In this document: positions 17,702 to 26,672 of the stretch, piece by piece
How positions within the stretch are numbered: the first letter of the stretch is position 1
Layout of the letters: each line of letters starts with the position of its first letter
Assembly (NCBI GenBank): GCA_016711925.1
Contig: JADJSA010000004.1
Span: 1-64,000, forward strand
Reading direction: 5' to 3'
DNA: 64,000 bases
DNA from: Candidatus Methylophosphatis haderslevensis
Lineage (GTDB): Bacteria; Pseudomonadota; Gammaproteobacteria; Burkholderiales; Rhodocyclaceae
Translations under genes and position numbers: made by a program
The notes under the pieces: generated by a model
What the model was told of the DNA's origin: nothing
Seen by the model: only the letters and a program-made list of their open reading frames with translations
Database searches by the model: none

Positions 17702-18484
17702 TCAGAGCTGTGTCAGACGGGCCAGCATCTGGTCCGAGGTGGACACCGCCTTCGAGTTGATTTCGTAGGCGCGCTGGGTCTGGATCATGCTGACCAGTTC
17801 TTCGACCACGTTGACGTTCGAGGTCTCGACATAACCCTGGGAAACCAGGCCGGCGCCATTGGCGCCAGGCGTATTGGGTGTCGGCGTGCCACTCGATGCG
17901 GTCTCGACATAGAGGTTCTCGCCCTGGCTCTGCAGGCCGCCCGGATTGACGAACGTTGCCAACTGAATGCTGCCGGCATTCTGCGGCGCGGCCTGACCGG
18001 TCCGCAGCACGTTGACCTGGCCGTCACGGCTGATGGTCACGCTCTGCGCGTCGGCGGGAATCTGGATCGGCGGCGAAAGCTGGTAGCCGCTTGAGGTCAC
18101 CAGTTGTCCGTTGGCGTCCTTCTGAAACGAGCCGTCGCGCGTGTAGGCGAGCGTGCCGTCGGGCATCTGCACCTGGAAGAAGCCCTGGCCCTGGATCGCC
18201 ACGTCGAGCACGTTGCCCGTCTGCGACAGGCTGCCCTGGGTGTGGATGCGTTCGGTCGCCACCGGCTTGGTGCCGAGCCCGATCTGCAGGCCTGTCGGCA
18301 AGGTGGTCTGCTGCGAGGACTGCGCGCCGGGCTGGCGCAGCGTCTGGTAGAGCAGATCCTCGAACACCGCGCGCGACTTCTTGAAGCCGTTGGTGCTGAC
18401 GTTGGCGAGGTTGTTGGTGATGACGTCGAGCTGGGTCTGCTGCGCATCGAGGCCGGTCTTGGCAATCCACAGGGAACGGATCAT
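17702..18484 (-). CDS. flgG: Flagellar distal rod protein FlgG
   Basis: 260 residues, the standard length. MIRSLWIAKTGLDAQQTQLD plus VITNNLANVSTNGFKKSRAV at the N-terminus and VEELVSMIQTQRAYEINSKA at the C-terminus are the FlgG signature. It builds the distal rod and is exported by the flagellar type III system. Starts 14 bp after the flgF stop in the same operon. Confidence 0.97.
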   Translation of the reverse strand: MIRSLWIAKTGLDAQQTQLDVITNNLANVSTNGFKKSRAVFEDLLYQTLRQPGAQSSQQTTLPTGLQIGLGTKPVATERIHTQGSLSQTGNVLDVAIQGQGFFQVQMPDGTLAYTRDGSFQKDANGQLVTSSGYQLSPPIQIPADAQSVTISRDGQVNVLRTGQAAPQNAGSIQLATFVNPGGLQSQGENLYVETASSGTPTPNTPGANGAGLVSQGYVETSNVNVVEELVSMIQTQRAYEINSKAVSTSDQMLARLTQL

Positions 18485-18498
18485 GGCGGTGCTCCTGA

Positions 18499-19236
18499 TT
18501 ATCGGGCGAGGATCTGCGTCGCAGCGCGATCGTTGGCTTCGGCGGTCGACAGCATCCTGGTCTGCATTTCGAACTGGCGGGCAAGCGAGATCATGCTGAC
18601 CATCTGCTCGACCACGTTGACGTTGCTGCCCTCGAGGAATCCGGATGCGACCTTGACGTTCGGATCGGCTTCGGCCGCCTCGCCGCTGCGCAAGCGGAAC
18701 AGGCCGTCGCTGCCGCGCACCAGTTGTGTCTCGTCGGGATTGACCAGCTTGATGCGGCCGATGGCGTTCGACTGATTGGGCGTGCCGGCGCGCGACACCA
18801 CGGACAGCGTGCCGTCGCTGGCAACCGTGATCTCGCTGTCCGGCGGCACGCTGATGGTGCCGCCGTCTCCGGCGACCGGCATGCCGTTGCGCGTCTGCAG
18901 CACACCGTTCTCGGTCAGCTCCAGGCTGGCGCCGCGCGTGTAGGCCTCGCCGCCGTCAGGCATCTGCAAGGCGATCCAGCCCTTGCCGCGCAATGCCACA
19001 TCGAGCGTGCGATCGGTCTGCAGCATCGGGCCGGGCGTGAAATCGGTCTGGGTCGACGCGTCGACCGCGAAGGCCCGCGTCGGCAGGGCCTGCGATTGCA
19101 CCTGCACGGCGCGCAGCCGGTGTTCCTCGGCGCGGTAGCCGGTGGTTGTGGCGTTGGCAAGATTGTGCGAGACCGCGGCCTGGCGCGACAGCGTGTTCGC
19201 CGCGCCGGTCATCGCCGTGTAGATTAGTTTGTCCAT
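18499..19236 (-). CDS. flgF: Flagellar proximal rod protein FlgF
   Basis: 245 residues. MDKLIYTAMTGAANTLSRQA at the N-terminus and VNVVEQMVSMISLARQFEMQ at the C-terminus are the FlgF-type rod ends, with a central beta region containing VALRGKGWIALQMPDGGEAY. It sits between flgE and flgG in the expected order. Confidence 0.96.
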   Translation of the reverse strand: MDKLIYTAMTGAANTLSRQAAVSHNLANATTTGYRAEEHRLRAVQVQSQALPTRAFAVDASTQTDFTPGPMLQTDRTLDVALRGKGWIALQMPDGGEAYTRGASLELTENGVLQTRNGMPVAGDGGTISVPPDSEITVASDGTLSVVSRAGTPNQSNAIGRIKLVNPDETQLVRGSDGLFRLRSGEAAEADPNVKVASGFLEGSNVNVVEQMVSMISLARQFEMQTRMLSTAEANDRAATQILAR

Positions 19237-19265
19237 TGCGGCTCCCTACGCCTCGCCTTTCAGCC

Positions 19266-20531
19266 CTATCGCAGATTGGTGATGGTCTGCAGCACCGAGT
19301 CCTGCGTCTTGATCGTCTGGGCGTTGGCCTGGTAGGCACGCTGCATGGTGATCATGCTGACCAGTTCACGGGTGAGGTCGACGTTGGAATCCTCGACGGC
19401 GCCGGCTTGCAGGCTGCCAGCAGTACTGACGCCCGGCGTATTGTCAGTCGGTTGGCCGGACTCGGCGGTTTCGACCCACTGGTTGTTGCCCACCGAGGCC
19501 AGGCCGCCCGGGTTGCGGAACGTTGACAAGGTGATGCGCCCGATGTCCTGCGTCTTGCCGTTCGAGAAGCGCCCCTGCACAAGGCCGTCCGACGAGATCG
19601 ACAGCCCGGACAGGTTGCCGGTGGGATAACCGGTCTTGTCGATCAGGCTGTTGACCGCGAACGGGCTGCCATACTGGGTTACGCTGCTGACGTCGAGCGT
19701 CAGGTTGAGATCGTTGGCGCCGGCAACCGTAATCGCCGGCAGGGCGATCGTTCCGCCGGTCGGAGTTGCGAGCACGCCGGTAGTGGTGAACTCTAGGTTG
19801 CCGGCATCGGCCGGCGTTCCGCTGTCGAGGCGATATTGCAGATTCCAGGTCGCCGGCGCGGGCGACGCACCGCCCACCGCGTCGGCGGTCTTCAGGTAAT
19901 ACATGGTGAGGGTATGCGCCACGCCCTCCGAATCGTAGACGGTCATCGCCGTCGAACCGTTGAAGGTGGTTACATCGGCGGGGTCGAAGCTGGCGACCGG
20001 GTTCAGATCGCCGGTGCCGGTAGGATCGTCGTCCTGCGGCAGATTCAGATTGAACTCGACCGTGGTCGAGGCGTTGGGTTGAATCTGGAACGCATTGACG
20101 CGCAGCACACTCGGCGTGGCACTGATGGGCACAGAGCCGTTGACACCCTGGATCCCCATCAGCACGAATCCCTGGTCGTTGACGATGTAGCCGGATTCGT
20201 CGAGATGAAACTCGCCGTTGCGCGTATAAGTGGCGGTCTGGTCGGTCGCGCTGCGCTGCATGCGGAAGAAGCCCTGGCCCTTGATCGCAATGTCGAGCTG
20301 GTTGCTGGTGGAGGTGACGTTGCCCTGGGAATGCGATTGCGCGACTGCGGCTGCTGTGGCGCCGATGCCGACCTGACCTGCCCCACCGCCGAGTGCATTA
20401 GCGAACAGGTCGGCAAAGTGCATCTGCGATTCCTTGAAGCCGACGGTGTTGGCATTGGCGACGTTGTTGCCGATGACATCGAGTGCGCGTGCCGATGCAT
20501 TGAGACCTGACAGACCCTGCTGGAAACCCAT
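19266..20531 (-). CDS. flgE: Flagellar hook protein FlgE
   Basis: 421 residues. MGFQQGLSGLNASARALDVI, GNNVANANTVGFKESQ and ASTTVEFNLNLPQDDDPTG are typical, as is the C-terminal VDLTRELVSMITMQRAYQAN. It is the hook subunit, polymerised under the FlgD cap. The variable middle is Gly/Thr-rich. Confidence 0.97.
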   Translation of the reverse strand: MGFQQGLSGLNASARALDVIGNNVANANTVGFKESQMHFADLFANALGGGAGQVGIGATAAAVAQSHSQGNVTSTSNQLDIAIKGQGFFRMQRSATDQTATYTRNGEFHLDESGYIVNDQGFVLMGIQGVNGSVPISATPSVLRVNAFQIQPNASTTVEFNLNLPQDDDPTGTGDLNPVASFDPADVTTFNGSTAMTVYDSEGVAHTLTMYYLKTADAVGGASPAPATWNLQYRLDSGTPADAGNLEFTTTGVLATPTGGTIALPAITVAGANDLNLTLDVSSVTQYGSPFAVNSLIDKTGYPTGNLSGLSISSDGLVQGRFSNGKTQDIGRITLSTFRNPGGLASVGNNQWVETAESGQPTDNTPGVSTAGSLQAGAVEDSNVDLTRELVSMITMQRAYQANAQTIKTQDSVLQTITNLR

Positions 20532-20546
20532 TTCTTCGACTCCTTC

Positions 20547-21230
20547 TCAGAGAATTTCTTTGACGTCGGCAAGGCCGATGCGGCCCTGCGCGCCGAGATC
20601 CAGGCTGACGCCCGATGTGCCGCGTACCACGCTGGCGACGCGCGAAATCTGCAAGGTCTCCGCCGTGACGGCCGTGTTGCCCTTGAGCGCCTGCACCTTC
20701 ATCGTGTAGGCGCCGTCGGCCACCTGGGCGCCGCTGTCCGACTTGCCGTCCCAGGCGAAGCGGTGGGCTCCGGCATCGAGCGCACCCAGCGAAAGTGTGC
20801 GCACGGCCAGGCCGTTGGCATCGACGATGGTCACGTTCACCTTGTCGGCGGCCGATGAGAGGTCTACCCCCGCGCCGGCGCCGGCACCGGCAACCTGCAG
20901 ACTCTTGCCGGTCACCAGCACGTCGCGGCCCACCAGCGCCGCCGCCTGCAAGGCCTCCGTGCCCTGCTGGCTGCCGACCAGTTGTTCCAGTGTGGCGTTG
21001 AGCTTGGTGATGCCATCGACTGTGCTGATCTGCGCGAGCTGCGAAGTCATTTGCGCGTTGTCCATCGGGTTCAACGGATCCTGGTTGCGCAGTTGCGTCG
21101 TCAGCAATTTGAGGAAGCGGTCCTGCCCGTCGGCAGCCGCGCTGCTTTTGGTGCCGCCGCCGGTTCCGTTGATTGCGTTGAGCACGTCGGGCGAGAGGGT
21201 ATTGGTGGAAGTGGCGCCAACCGAAGCCAT
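20547..21230 (-). CDS. flgD: Flagellar hook assembly scaffold FlgD
   Basis: 227 residues. The N-terminal export region is followed by the conserved DRFLKLLTTQLRNQDPLNPM and DNAQMTSQLAQISTVDGI block, then a FlgD-Ig/tudor-like domain (VRTLSLGALDAGAHRFAWDG). FlgD caps the growing hook and is shed. Between flgC and flgE with short gaps. Confidence 0.96.
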   Translation of the reverse strand: MASVGATSTNTLSPDVLNAINGTGGGTKSSAAADGQDRFLKLLTTQLRNQDPLNPMDNAQMTSQLAQISTVDGITKLNATLEQLVGSQQGTEALQAAALVGRDVLVTGKSLQVAGAGAGAGVDLSSAADKVNVTIVDANGLAVRTLSLGALDAGAHRFAWDGKSDSGAQVADGAYTMKVQALKGNTAVTAETLQISRVASVVRGTSGVSLDLGAQGRIGLADVKEIL

Positions 21231-21241
21231 GATGGGTTTCC

Positions 21242-21646
21242 TTATTGACCGATCGTCAGGGTTTTTTGCAGCAGCGCCTTGGCCGTGGCCATCATCTCGG
21301 CGTTGTTCTGGTAGGCACGCGAGGCGGAGATCATGTTCACCATCTCGTCGACCACATTCACATTGGGCATCGCAACGTAGCCCTGCTCGTTGGCCAACAG
21401 ATTGGCCGGCTCGTAGACCATGCGTGGCGGCGCCGCGTCTTCGACCACCTGGGTGACCCGCACGCCCTGGGCACCCTGCCCTGCCACCGGCGTGGCCGAG
21501 AACACGACCTGCTTTGCCCGATAGGGCTTGCCGTCGGCGCCGGTCACGCTGTCGGCATTGGCAAGGTTCGAGGCGGTGGCGTTCAGGCGCGCCGACTGGG
21601 CAGTGAGCGCGCTGCCGGCGATGCTGAATACGTTGAACATGCTCAT
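21242..21646 (-). CDS. flgC: Flagellar proximal rod protein FlgC
   Basis: 134 residues. MFNVFSIAGSALTAQSARLN, ATASNLANADSV and the C-terminal VDEMVNMISASRAYQNNAEM are the FlgC signature, and length is standard. Follows flgB by 13 bp. Confidence 0.97.
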   Translation of the reverse strand: MSMFNVFSIAGSALTAQSARLNATASNLANADSVTGADGKPYRAKQVVFSATPVAGQGAQGVRVTQVVEDAAPPRMVYEPANLLANEQGYVAMPNVNVVDEMVNMISASRAYQNNAEMMATAKALLQKTLTIGQ

Positions 21647-21659
21647 TCTGGTTGCTCCG

Positions 21660-22064
21660 TCACTGGCCGGTGATCGCCGTCTGCAGCGACTTCAGCGTGC
21701 CGTTTATGAACGTTATGCCGGCTTCATAGTGGATCGCGTTCTCGGCGAACTGTGCCCGCTCGACATCGAGGTTGACCGTATTGCCGTCGATGCTGGACTG
21801 CTGCTCGGTGCGATACCGGGTGCCCGGCGGCAGCGCCTCGGCCGGCGACTGCAGGTGGCGCGCGGAAGAGGCGGCCAGCGGCAGCGCGCCGCTGCTGCGT
21901 CCGCTTTCCGCCTGTGCCAGCGCGCTCTTGAAGTCGATGTCGCGCGCCTTGAAGCGCGGCGTGTCGGCGTTGGCAATATTCGAAGCCAGCAACTGGCTGC
22001 GCTGGGCGCGCAGATTAAGCGCCGTCTGCTGGAACTTCAATGCCTGGTCGATCGAATTGCTCAT
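21660..22064 (-). CDS. flgB: Flagellar proximal rod protein FlgB
   Basis: 134 residues. ALNLRAQRSQLLASNIANAD, then TPRFKARDIDFKSAL, then VNLDVERAQFAENAIHYEAG are typical of FlgB. It is the first gene of the flgBCDEFGHIJKL operon and diverges from flgA across a 275-bp spacer (22065-22339), which should hold FlhDC-dependent promoters for both directions; I could not identify the operators with confidence. Confidence 0.97.
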   Translation of the reverse strand: MSNSIDQALKFQQTALNLRAQRSQLLASNIANADTPRFKARDIDFKSALAQAESGRSSGALPLAASSARHLQSPAEALPPGTRYRTEQQSSIDGNTVNLDVERAQFAENAIHYEAGITFINGTLKSLQTAITGQ

Positions 22065-22339
22065 CTGGTCAAACTCCTCTTGCCTCAGCCTTTGCAGGCT
22101 TCATGCCAGGCATTGTGGAACCGCCCGACGGCGCGCGATCGTCCGATAAGCGCCCGCAATGACCGCCATTTCGCCGGGCGAACCGGCAATCGCTTGCCTG
22201 AGGCGCCGGCAAATCCTGCCGCGCGGCAAGTAGCGGCCAGACATCGATATGCGGGCCAATCCGCGCTCTGTTCGCACCATGCCCGGACTGGCGGTCGTGG
22301 TGAAATCGGTCGCGTGATTCAACCGCACGGGAAGCCGCA

Positions 22340-23068
22340 ATGAACGAAATCGAAACGATCGTCAGGAAGGGCGCGTGGCGTGTCGGCCTGCTGCTGACAC
22401 TGGGTTCGCTGCTGTTCGCTCTGGTCAGCCACGGCGCCCAGGCGCGTCAGGATCCGGCTGCGGTCAAACAGGCGGTCGAGGACTACCTGCGCGTTCAGAC
22501 CCGCGGCCTGCCCGGCGAGGCGAGTTTCACGGTCACGCCGTTCGATCCGAACAACAACCTGCTGCCCTGCACCATGCTCGAGGCATTCACGCCGCCGGGC
22601 GCGCGGTTATTCGGCCGCACCCACGTCGGCGTGCGTTGTCAGGCCGAGGCAAACTGGCAGATCTATGTGCCGGCACAGATCCGTCTCGTTTCCGACTACC
22701 TGGTCGCGGCCAAGCCGCTGGCGATGGGCGAACCGGTATCGTCGGGCGATCTGGCGCGGCGGCGCGGCGATCTCGGCGAGTTGCCGGCCGGCGTATTGAC
22801 CCGGGAAGAGGCCGCGCTCGGACTGACGCCGCGCATGACGATCGGCGCGGGACAGCCGTTGCGCGCCGACATGCTCAAGCGCGAAGCGGCAGTGCAATCC
22901 GGACAGAACGTCAAGGTGGTGTCGCGCGGTGCCGGATTCGCGGTGTCGACAGACGGTCAGGCCATGAACAACGCCGCCGACGGCCAGGTTGCGCGCGTGC
23001 GCACCAGCGGCGGACAAACGGTTTCCGGCATCGCCCGGGCGGGCGGCCTGGTGGAAATCAGTTTCTGA
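22340..23068 (+). CDS. flgA: P-ring assembly chaperone FlgA
   Basis: 242 residues. Sec signal peptide (VGLLLTLGSLLFALVSHGAQ, cleavage after AQA), then the FlgA/SAF core: VGVRCQAEANWQIYVPAQIR, KPLAMGEPVSSGDLARRRGD and the C-terminal VRTSGGQTVSGIARAGGLVE. It is a periplasmic chaperone helping FlgI form the P-ring. Plus-strand gene diverging from flgB. A strong hairpin 18 bp after its stop probably ends the transcript. Confidence 0.94.
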   Translation: MNEIETIVRKGAWRVGLLLTLGSLLFALVSHGAQARQDPAAVKQAVEDYLRVQTRGLPGEASFTVTPFDPNNNLLPCTMLEAFTPPGARLFGRTHVGVRCQAEANWQIYVPAQIRLVSDYLVAAKPLAMGEPVSSGDLARRRGDLGELPAGVLTREEAALGLTPRMTIGAGQPLRADMLKREAAVQSGQNVKVVSRGAGFAVSTDGQAMNNAADGQVARVRTSGGQTVSGIARAGGLVEISF

Positions 23069-23086
23069 CCGGTTCCAATCGCAAGC

Positions 23087-23113
23087 CGGTGAGCGGGCTC
23101 GGCCCGCTCACCG
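23087..23113. terminator. Hairpin between convergent flgA and EF-hand gene
   Basis: Perfect 12-bp stem CGGTGAGCGGGC / GCCCGCTCACCG with a 3-base loop, between the stop of flgA (plus) and the stop of the EF-hand gene (minus). There is no long T-run on either strand, but the position suggests it serves both directions. Confidence 0.6.
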
Positions 23114-23143
23114 TGCTTCAGTACCGGTTGCTTTCGACCAGCC

Positions 23144-23419
23144 TCAACCGCCCAGCGCGGATGCGAACTCGCCCCGGTCCAGTTTGCCGTCCTTGTTCTT
23201 GTCGGCGGCCTGGAAGCGCTCGCTGAGGCCTTTCATCTTGGTCGCCTCTTCCTGGCTGATCACGCCGTCTCCATTGGCATCCAGAGCACGGAACTTGTCA
23301 TCGATCGCAGCCTTCATGTCTTCGGCCGGCGGCTGGGGTGCTGCCTGTTGCGCAATTGCGCTGCCGGCGGCGAGAAGGGATGCGAAGAACATCGCAATTG
23401 CCGTGTTTCGTGCGTTCAT
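23144..23419 (-). CDS. Small exported EF-hand protein
   Basis: 91 residues. Signal peptide (NTAIAMFFASLLAAGSAIAQ), then two EF-hand loops: DANGDGVISQEE and DKNKDGKLDRGE, each with the Asp/Asn and final Glu needed for calcium binding. A periplasmic calcium-binding protein of unknown role. It is monocistronic and points toward flgA. The 5' flank is unusually AT-rich for this window (about 23490-23530). Confidence 0.85.
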   Translation of the reverse strand: MNARNTAIAMFFASLLAAGSAIAQQAAPQPPAEDMKAAIDDKFRALDANGDGVISQEEATKMKGLSERFQAADKNKDGKLDRGEFASALGG

Positions 23420-23728
23420 GTCGACTCCTGTCTTGAGTTATCGGAATGCGCGGACCGAACAGCCCACAAGCGCGACTTGGCAAGCGTCGTGCCAGAATAT
23501 ATTTCTCTTTCTCTTTCAGTCTGTTATATGATCTTCCGGAGATGATTCGCCAAGGTGCCGGCAAGCAGCGCTGTCTCCCGCTGCCGACGGACCACGAAGG
23601 AATGCCGGAAAAACCCGCGCAATCAGCATGTTCCATGTCGGTAGCGGGCGACGACGACCTTTGAGGCGGCGATTGTGCAAGCGCAAATCGCCGAAATGGG
23701 GCCGTTAAATCGTTCTCATCGAAAGATC

Positions 23729-23755
23729 TAAAGTTTCCCCGGGGGGCTCCGTAAC
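23729..23755 (+). promoter_or_regulatory. FliA (sigma-28) promoter of flgMN
   Basis: TAAAGTTT (23729-23736), 11 bp, then TCCGTAAC (23748-23755), 47 bp before the flgM start. The -35 is the exact sigma-28 consensus and the spacing is canonical. The rest of the 383-bp gap 23420-23802 shows no gene. Confidence 0.85.
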
Positions 23756-23802
23756 AGCACTCGTGGCTCATTACGAGAGCCAATTACTGAAAGGACACAT
23801 AC

Positions 23803-24102
23803 GTGAAAGTCGACAACTCCTTAAACGTTGGCGGTCTTCCCATCAGCGAGCCCAAAGGCCGCTCGGTAAAGGACCAGCCCGCATCGAAAGCCGATGCGTC
23901 AGTGGAGTCGTCTTCGCTGTCGTCGCGCCTGGCGGAAATCCAGAGCAGCTTGAGCAACGTCCCGGTGGTGGATTCCGCCAGGGTCGAAGAGATCAAGCAG
24001 GCGATCAGCGAGGGCCGCTTCAAGGTCAATGCCGACAAGGTGGCAGACAGCCTGATCGAGTCGGTGCGCCAGATGCTTGGCGCGCAGACCAGCAGGGCAT
24101 AG
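23803..24102 (+). CDS. flgM: Anti-sigma-28 factor FlgM
   Basis: 99 residues from a GTG. The C-terminal half carries the FliA-binding helices: VDSARVEEIKQAISEGRFKV, NADKVADSLIESVRQML. The N-terminus is disordered, as expected for an exported anti-sigma factor. It holds FliA inactive until the hook is complete and FlgM leaves through the export channel. Its own promoter matches FliA, giving autoregulation. Confidence 0.94.
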   Translation: MKVDNSLNVGGLPISEPKGRSVKDQPASKADASVESSSLSSRLAEIQSSLSNVPVVDSARVEEIKQAISEGRFKVNADKVADSLIESVRQMLGAQTSRA

Positions 24103-24111
24103 TACGTCACC

Positions 24112-24594
24112 ATGGCAGAATCGCCCGGCACTTGGCTTGCTCGCCGCATGGGCGACGAAATCGCGCTGTTGCGCGATTTCGTCGCAGTTCTCGAGCGGGA
24201 GCAGGCGGGGCTCAGTGCGGACCATGCCGAGGAAATCGCCGCTGCCTCGCAGATCAAGGTCGAGCTGGTCCGTCAGCTCAGCCAGATCTCGACCGAGCGC
24301 CACCTTGCACTCGCCCGCGCGGGCTTCACGACCGACCGCGCCGGCCTCGACGCGTTCATTGCGCGCCAGGCGGAGTCGACCATGCTTGCGCAGCAACTCG
24401 ACCGCCTGCTGGCAGTCGCCGGCGAGGCTGACGAGATCAACCGCATCAACGGCAAGCTGATCCGCATGCGCATGGTCCACAATCAGCAGTCGCTCGGTTT
24501 CCTGCTCGGCGGCGAGAGCACGCCTACCTACGGCCGCGATGGCCGCGCAATGCTCGGTGGCGGTCCCTCCGGGCGGCGCCTGACAACCGCCTGA
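24112..24594 (+). CDS. flgN: Flagellar export chaperone FlgN
   Basis: 160 residues, mostly long helices (EIALLRDFVAVLEREQAGLS, then HAEEIAAASQIKVELVRQLS), ending with NRINGKLIRMRMVHNQQSLG, as in FlgN proteins that deliver FlgK and FlgL to the export gate. Starts 9 bp after flgM in the same transcript. A T-run follows the gene near 24640 (AATTTTTTTGC) but I see no clean stem. Confidence 0.9.
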   Translation: MAESPGTWLARRMGDEIALLRDFVAVLEREQAGLSADHAEEIAAASQIKVELVRQLSQISTERHLALARAGFTTDRAGLDAFIARQAESTMLAQQLDRLLAVAGEADEINRINGKLIRMRMVHNQQSLGFLLGGESTPTYGRDGRAMLGGGPSGRRLTTA

Positions 24595-24752
24595 ACCACC
24601 CCGCTGACGCGCGCTCGCGCCGGCGGCAAAATTCCCTAATTTTTTTGCAGCACCGGCGGGTTCCGTTCGACGCCATCGTCGACACGCCAACCGACCCGGC
24701 CGGATTGTCTTCGCCCTGGATGCCGCAGACCGCCAACCGGGCCGCAGCCAGA

Positions 24753-25544
24753 TCAGGCGCGCGGCACCCCGAACGGAATTGCCGGTCCTTCGCTGCGCGC
24801 CTCGGGCGCCATCGACTCGACCAGGATCGCCACCCGCCTATTGCGCGTGCGCCCTTCGGGCGTCGAATTGCTTTCCAGCGGACGCTGTTCGCCATAGCCG
24901 ATGGCCGACATCTGGCCCGGTGCAAGGCCGGACTCGGAGAGCAGCCGCGCAACACTGGCGGCGCGCACCGCCGACAGCTCCCAGTTGGACGGGAATCGCG
25001 AATTGGCGATCGGCACATTGTCCGAGTGGCCTTCGACGGTCACCGGAAAATCCCCCTGGGCCAGTGCCCCGGCGATCGCCCGCAGAATCGGCTCTGCCTC
25101 GCTCGACAAGGTCGAATCGCCCGAGGCAAACAGCATCGACGAATTGATCTCGATGGTGATGCCACGCGCACCTTCGGAAACCTGTACCTGCCCCTGTCGA
25201 ACCAGCGGATCGAGCGCGCTCATCGCCAGCGCGACCAATTTGCGCGCGCGTTCGCGCCGCTCGCGCCTCGCATTGTCTTCGGCCCGCGCGCTGCGCCGCG
25301 GGTTGATCTGCGGCGGCGCGATGGACGTGGAGGCATTGCTTTGATCCAGCGGGCGGGCGCCCTCGGCAGAGCGGAAGGCGCTGGTCAGCGAATACGACAG
25401 CACGCGGTACTTGCCGTCATTGACCGAGGAAATCGCGTACATCACGACAAAGAATGCGAACAGCAGCGTGATGAAGTCGGCATAGGATACGAGCCACCGT
25501 TCGTGGTTCTCGTGATCCTCCTCGTGTCTTTTCCGTCTCGCCAT
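24753..25544 (-). CDS. motD: Flagellar stator protein MotD (MotB type)
   Basis: 263 residues. A short Lys/Glu-rich N-terminus, then one membrane helix with YADFITLLFAFFVVMYAIS; Asp23 is the likely proton-binding residue. Residues about 125-250 are an OmpA/MotB peptidoglycan-binding domain (VTVEGHSDNVPI, NWELSAVRAASVARLL, RRVAILVE). It forms the MotCD stator with MotC. The order motC, PilZ, motD separates it from its partner by one gene. Confidence 0.92.
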   Translation of the reverse strand: MARRKRHEEDHENHERWLVSYADFITLLFAFFVVMYAISSVNDGKYRVLSYSLTSAFRSAEGARPLDQSNASTSIAPPQINPRRSARAEDNARRERRERARKLVALAMSALDPLVRQGQVQVSEGARGITIEINSSMLFASGDSTLSSEAEPILRAIAGALAQGDFPVTVEGHSDNVPIANSRFPSNWELSAVRAASVARLLSESGLAPGQMSAIGYGEQRPLESNSTPEGRTRNRRVAILVESMAPEARSEGPAIPFGVPRA

Positions 25545-25719
25545 TCCGTTGCGCCTTCGCTATGCCTTCGTATTGCCTTCATTCACCGCTTCGCCGCGCC
25601 ATCCGCGAATGCGGGTTGGCGACCGTCCGACGCCAAAGGCCGGCAGCCGCGCTGCCACCGAGCCGCTCGCCCCCCTTGCCTGCGCATGATCCGCGCCACT
25701 ACACGACCAACACGCCGGA

Positions 25720-26634
25720 CTAGATCTCGGCCGATTCCTGCAACAGCTTTTCGTAGACGAGCGTGGTCAAAGCCAGGGTTTCGCTCGGCGGCACCTCGAC
25801 AAACTGCAGGCCGTGGTGGAAGCCGGCGGGCAAGCCCTCCGCCGATCCGTCACCGGTGCCGATGTTGCGGATGGCCGCCACCGGATGCAGGTAGTGTTCC
25901 TGGCCGTTGAGCATCGCCCGGAACTTGAGCGTCAACGTTTCGCCGACCTCGCCCATCTGCACGTTCCCAACCAGCATTCCGCCGCCGGTGCTGAGGTCGC
26001 ACAGCGTTGCGGCATGCGACTTGCCGCGCGCATCGACTGCCGCGGCGATGATATTTACCCGCGCGCGCGCACCGCGCCGCACCACCAGGCCGCGAACCGT
26101 AGACGGATAGGTCAGGTGCAGATGGGGGTACGGCACGTTGGTCGACTTGAACACCGATGTCGCAAAGGCATAGGCAACCTTGCCCCGGAAGAACCGCACG
26201 ACGAAGCTCTGCCCGTCGCGGATGAAGGCGAATTTGTTGTCTACTGTCGGCGTGGAAACGATGACGCTCTTGCCCTTGCAGTAGCCGATCAGCTTCACGG
26301 CGTAGCGCAGGGCATCGCCATCGGCCATGCCCTGCAGTTGCAGGTGCTCGCCGATCGCCAGCTTGATTTCGTCGAGAGCGAAGTGCGATTCGCGAACCGT
26401 GCCGGCCGCACTCTCGCCGGCCGACTCGGCGGCATCGCGGCGATCCCTGGCGACCGGCGCCGAAGGATTGCGGTAGAGCCCCTTTTCGGAAAGCTTGTCC
26501 AACTGGTTCTGCGTCTCGACGATGCAGCCGGCGCGCAGCAGCAGGACGCGGTCGCCGTCATAAAGCGAGTATGGCAGCGGCCGGCCGAGCGCCACATCGC
26601 ACTTGCGCACCGGCATGAAACCCAAGTCACCCAT
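25720..26634 (-). CDS. YcgR-like flagellar brake protein with PilZ domain
   Basis: 304 residues from the ATG at 26634. The N-terminal region is a YcgR-N/PilZN-like part (LPYSLYDGDRVLLLRAG, LGEHLQLQ-type strands, then KGKSVIVSTPTVDNKFAFIR and FRGKVAYAFATSVFKSTNVP). The C-terminal PilZ domain has both c-di-GMP motifs: RRGARAR (RxxxR type) and DLSTGG (DxSxxG). YcgR-type proteins bind c-di-GMP and slow the motor. Its place between motC and motD suggests it acts on the MotCD stator. Adjacent gaps are 38 bp to motC and 175 bp to motD. Confidence 0.88.
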   Translation of the reverse strand: MGDLGFMPVRKCDVALGRPLPYSLYDGDRVLLLRAGCIVETQNQLDKLSEKGLYRNPSAPVARDRRDAAESAGESAAGTVRESHFALDEIKLAIGEHLQLQGMADGDALRYAVKLIGYCKGKSVIVSTPTVDNKFAFIRDGQSFVVRFFRGKVAYAFATSVFKSTNVPYPHLHLTYPSTVRGLVVRRGARARVNIIAAAVDARGKSHAATLCDLSTGGGMLVGNVQMGEVGETLTLKFRAMLNGQEHYLHPVAAIRNIGTGDGSAEGLPAGFHHGLQFVEVPPSETLALTTLVYEKLLQESAEI

Positions 26635-26672
26635 TGTTCCCCTCCCCGGCATTGCCCCGGTCCACTCTGCGG

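Noticed and set aside
22091..22108. Possible sigma-54 site before flgB (minus strand TGGCATG, 4 bp, CTGCA; GG-N10-GC)
   Set aside because: The spacing fits, but two consensus bases are off and it lies only 27 bp from the start codon. FlhDC is present, so class II promoters are expected to use sigma-70. Not strong enough to list.
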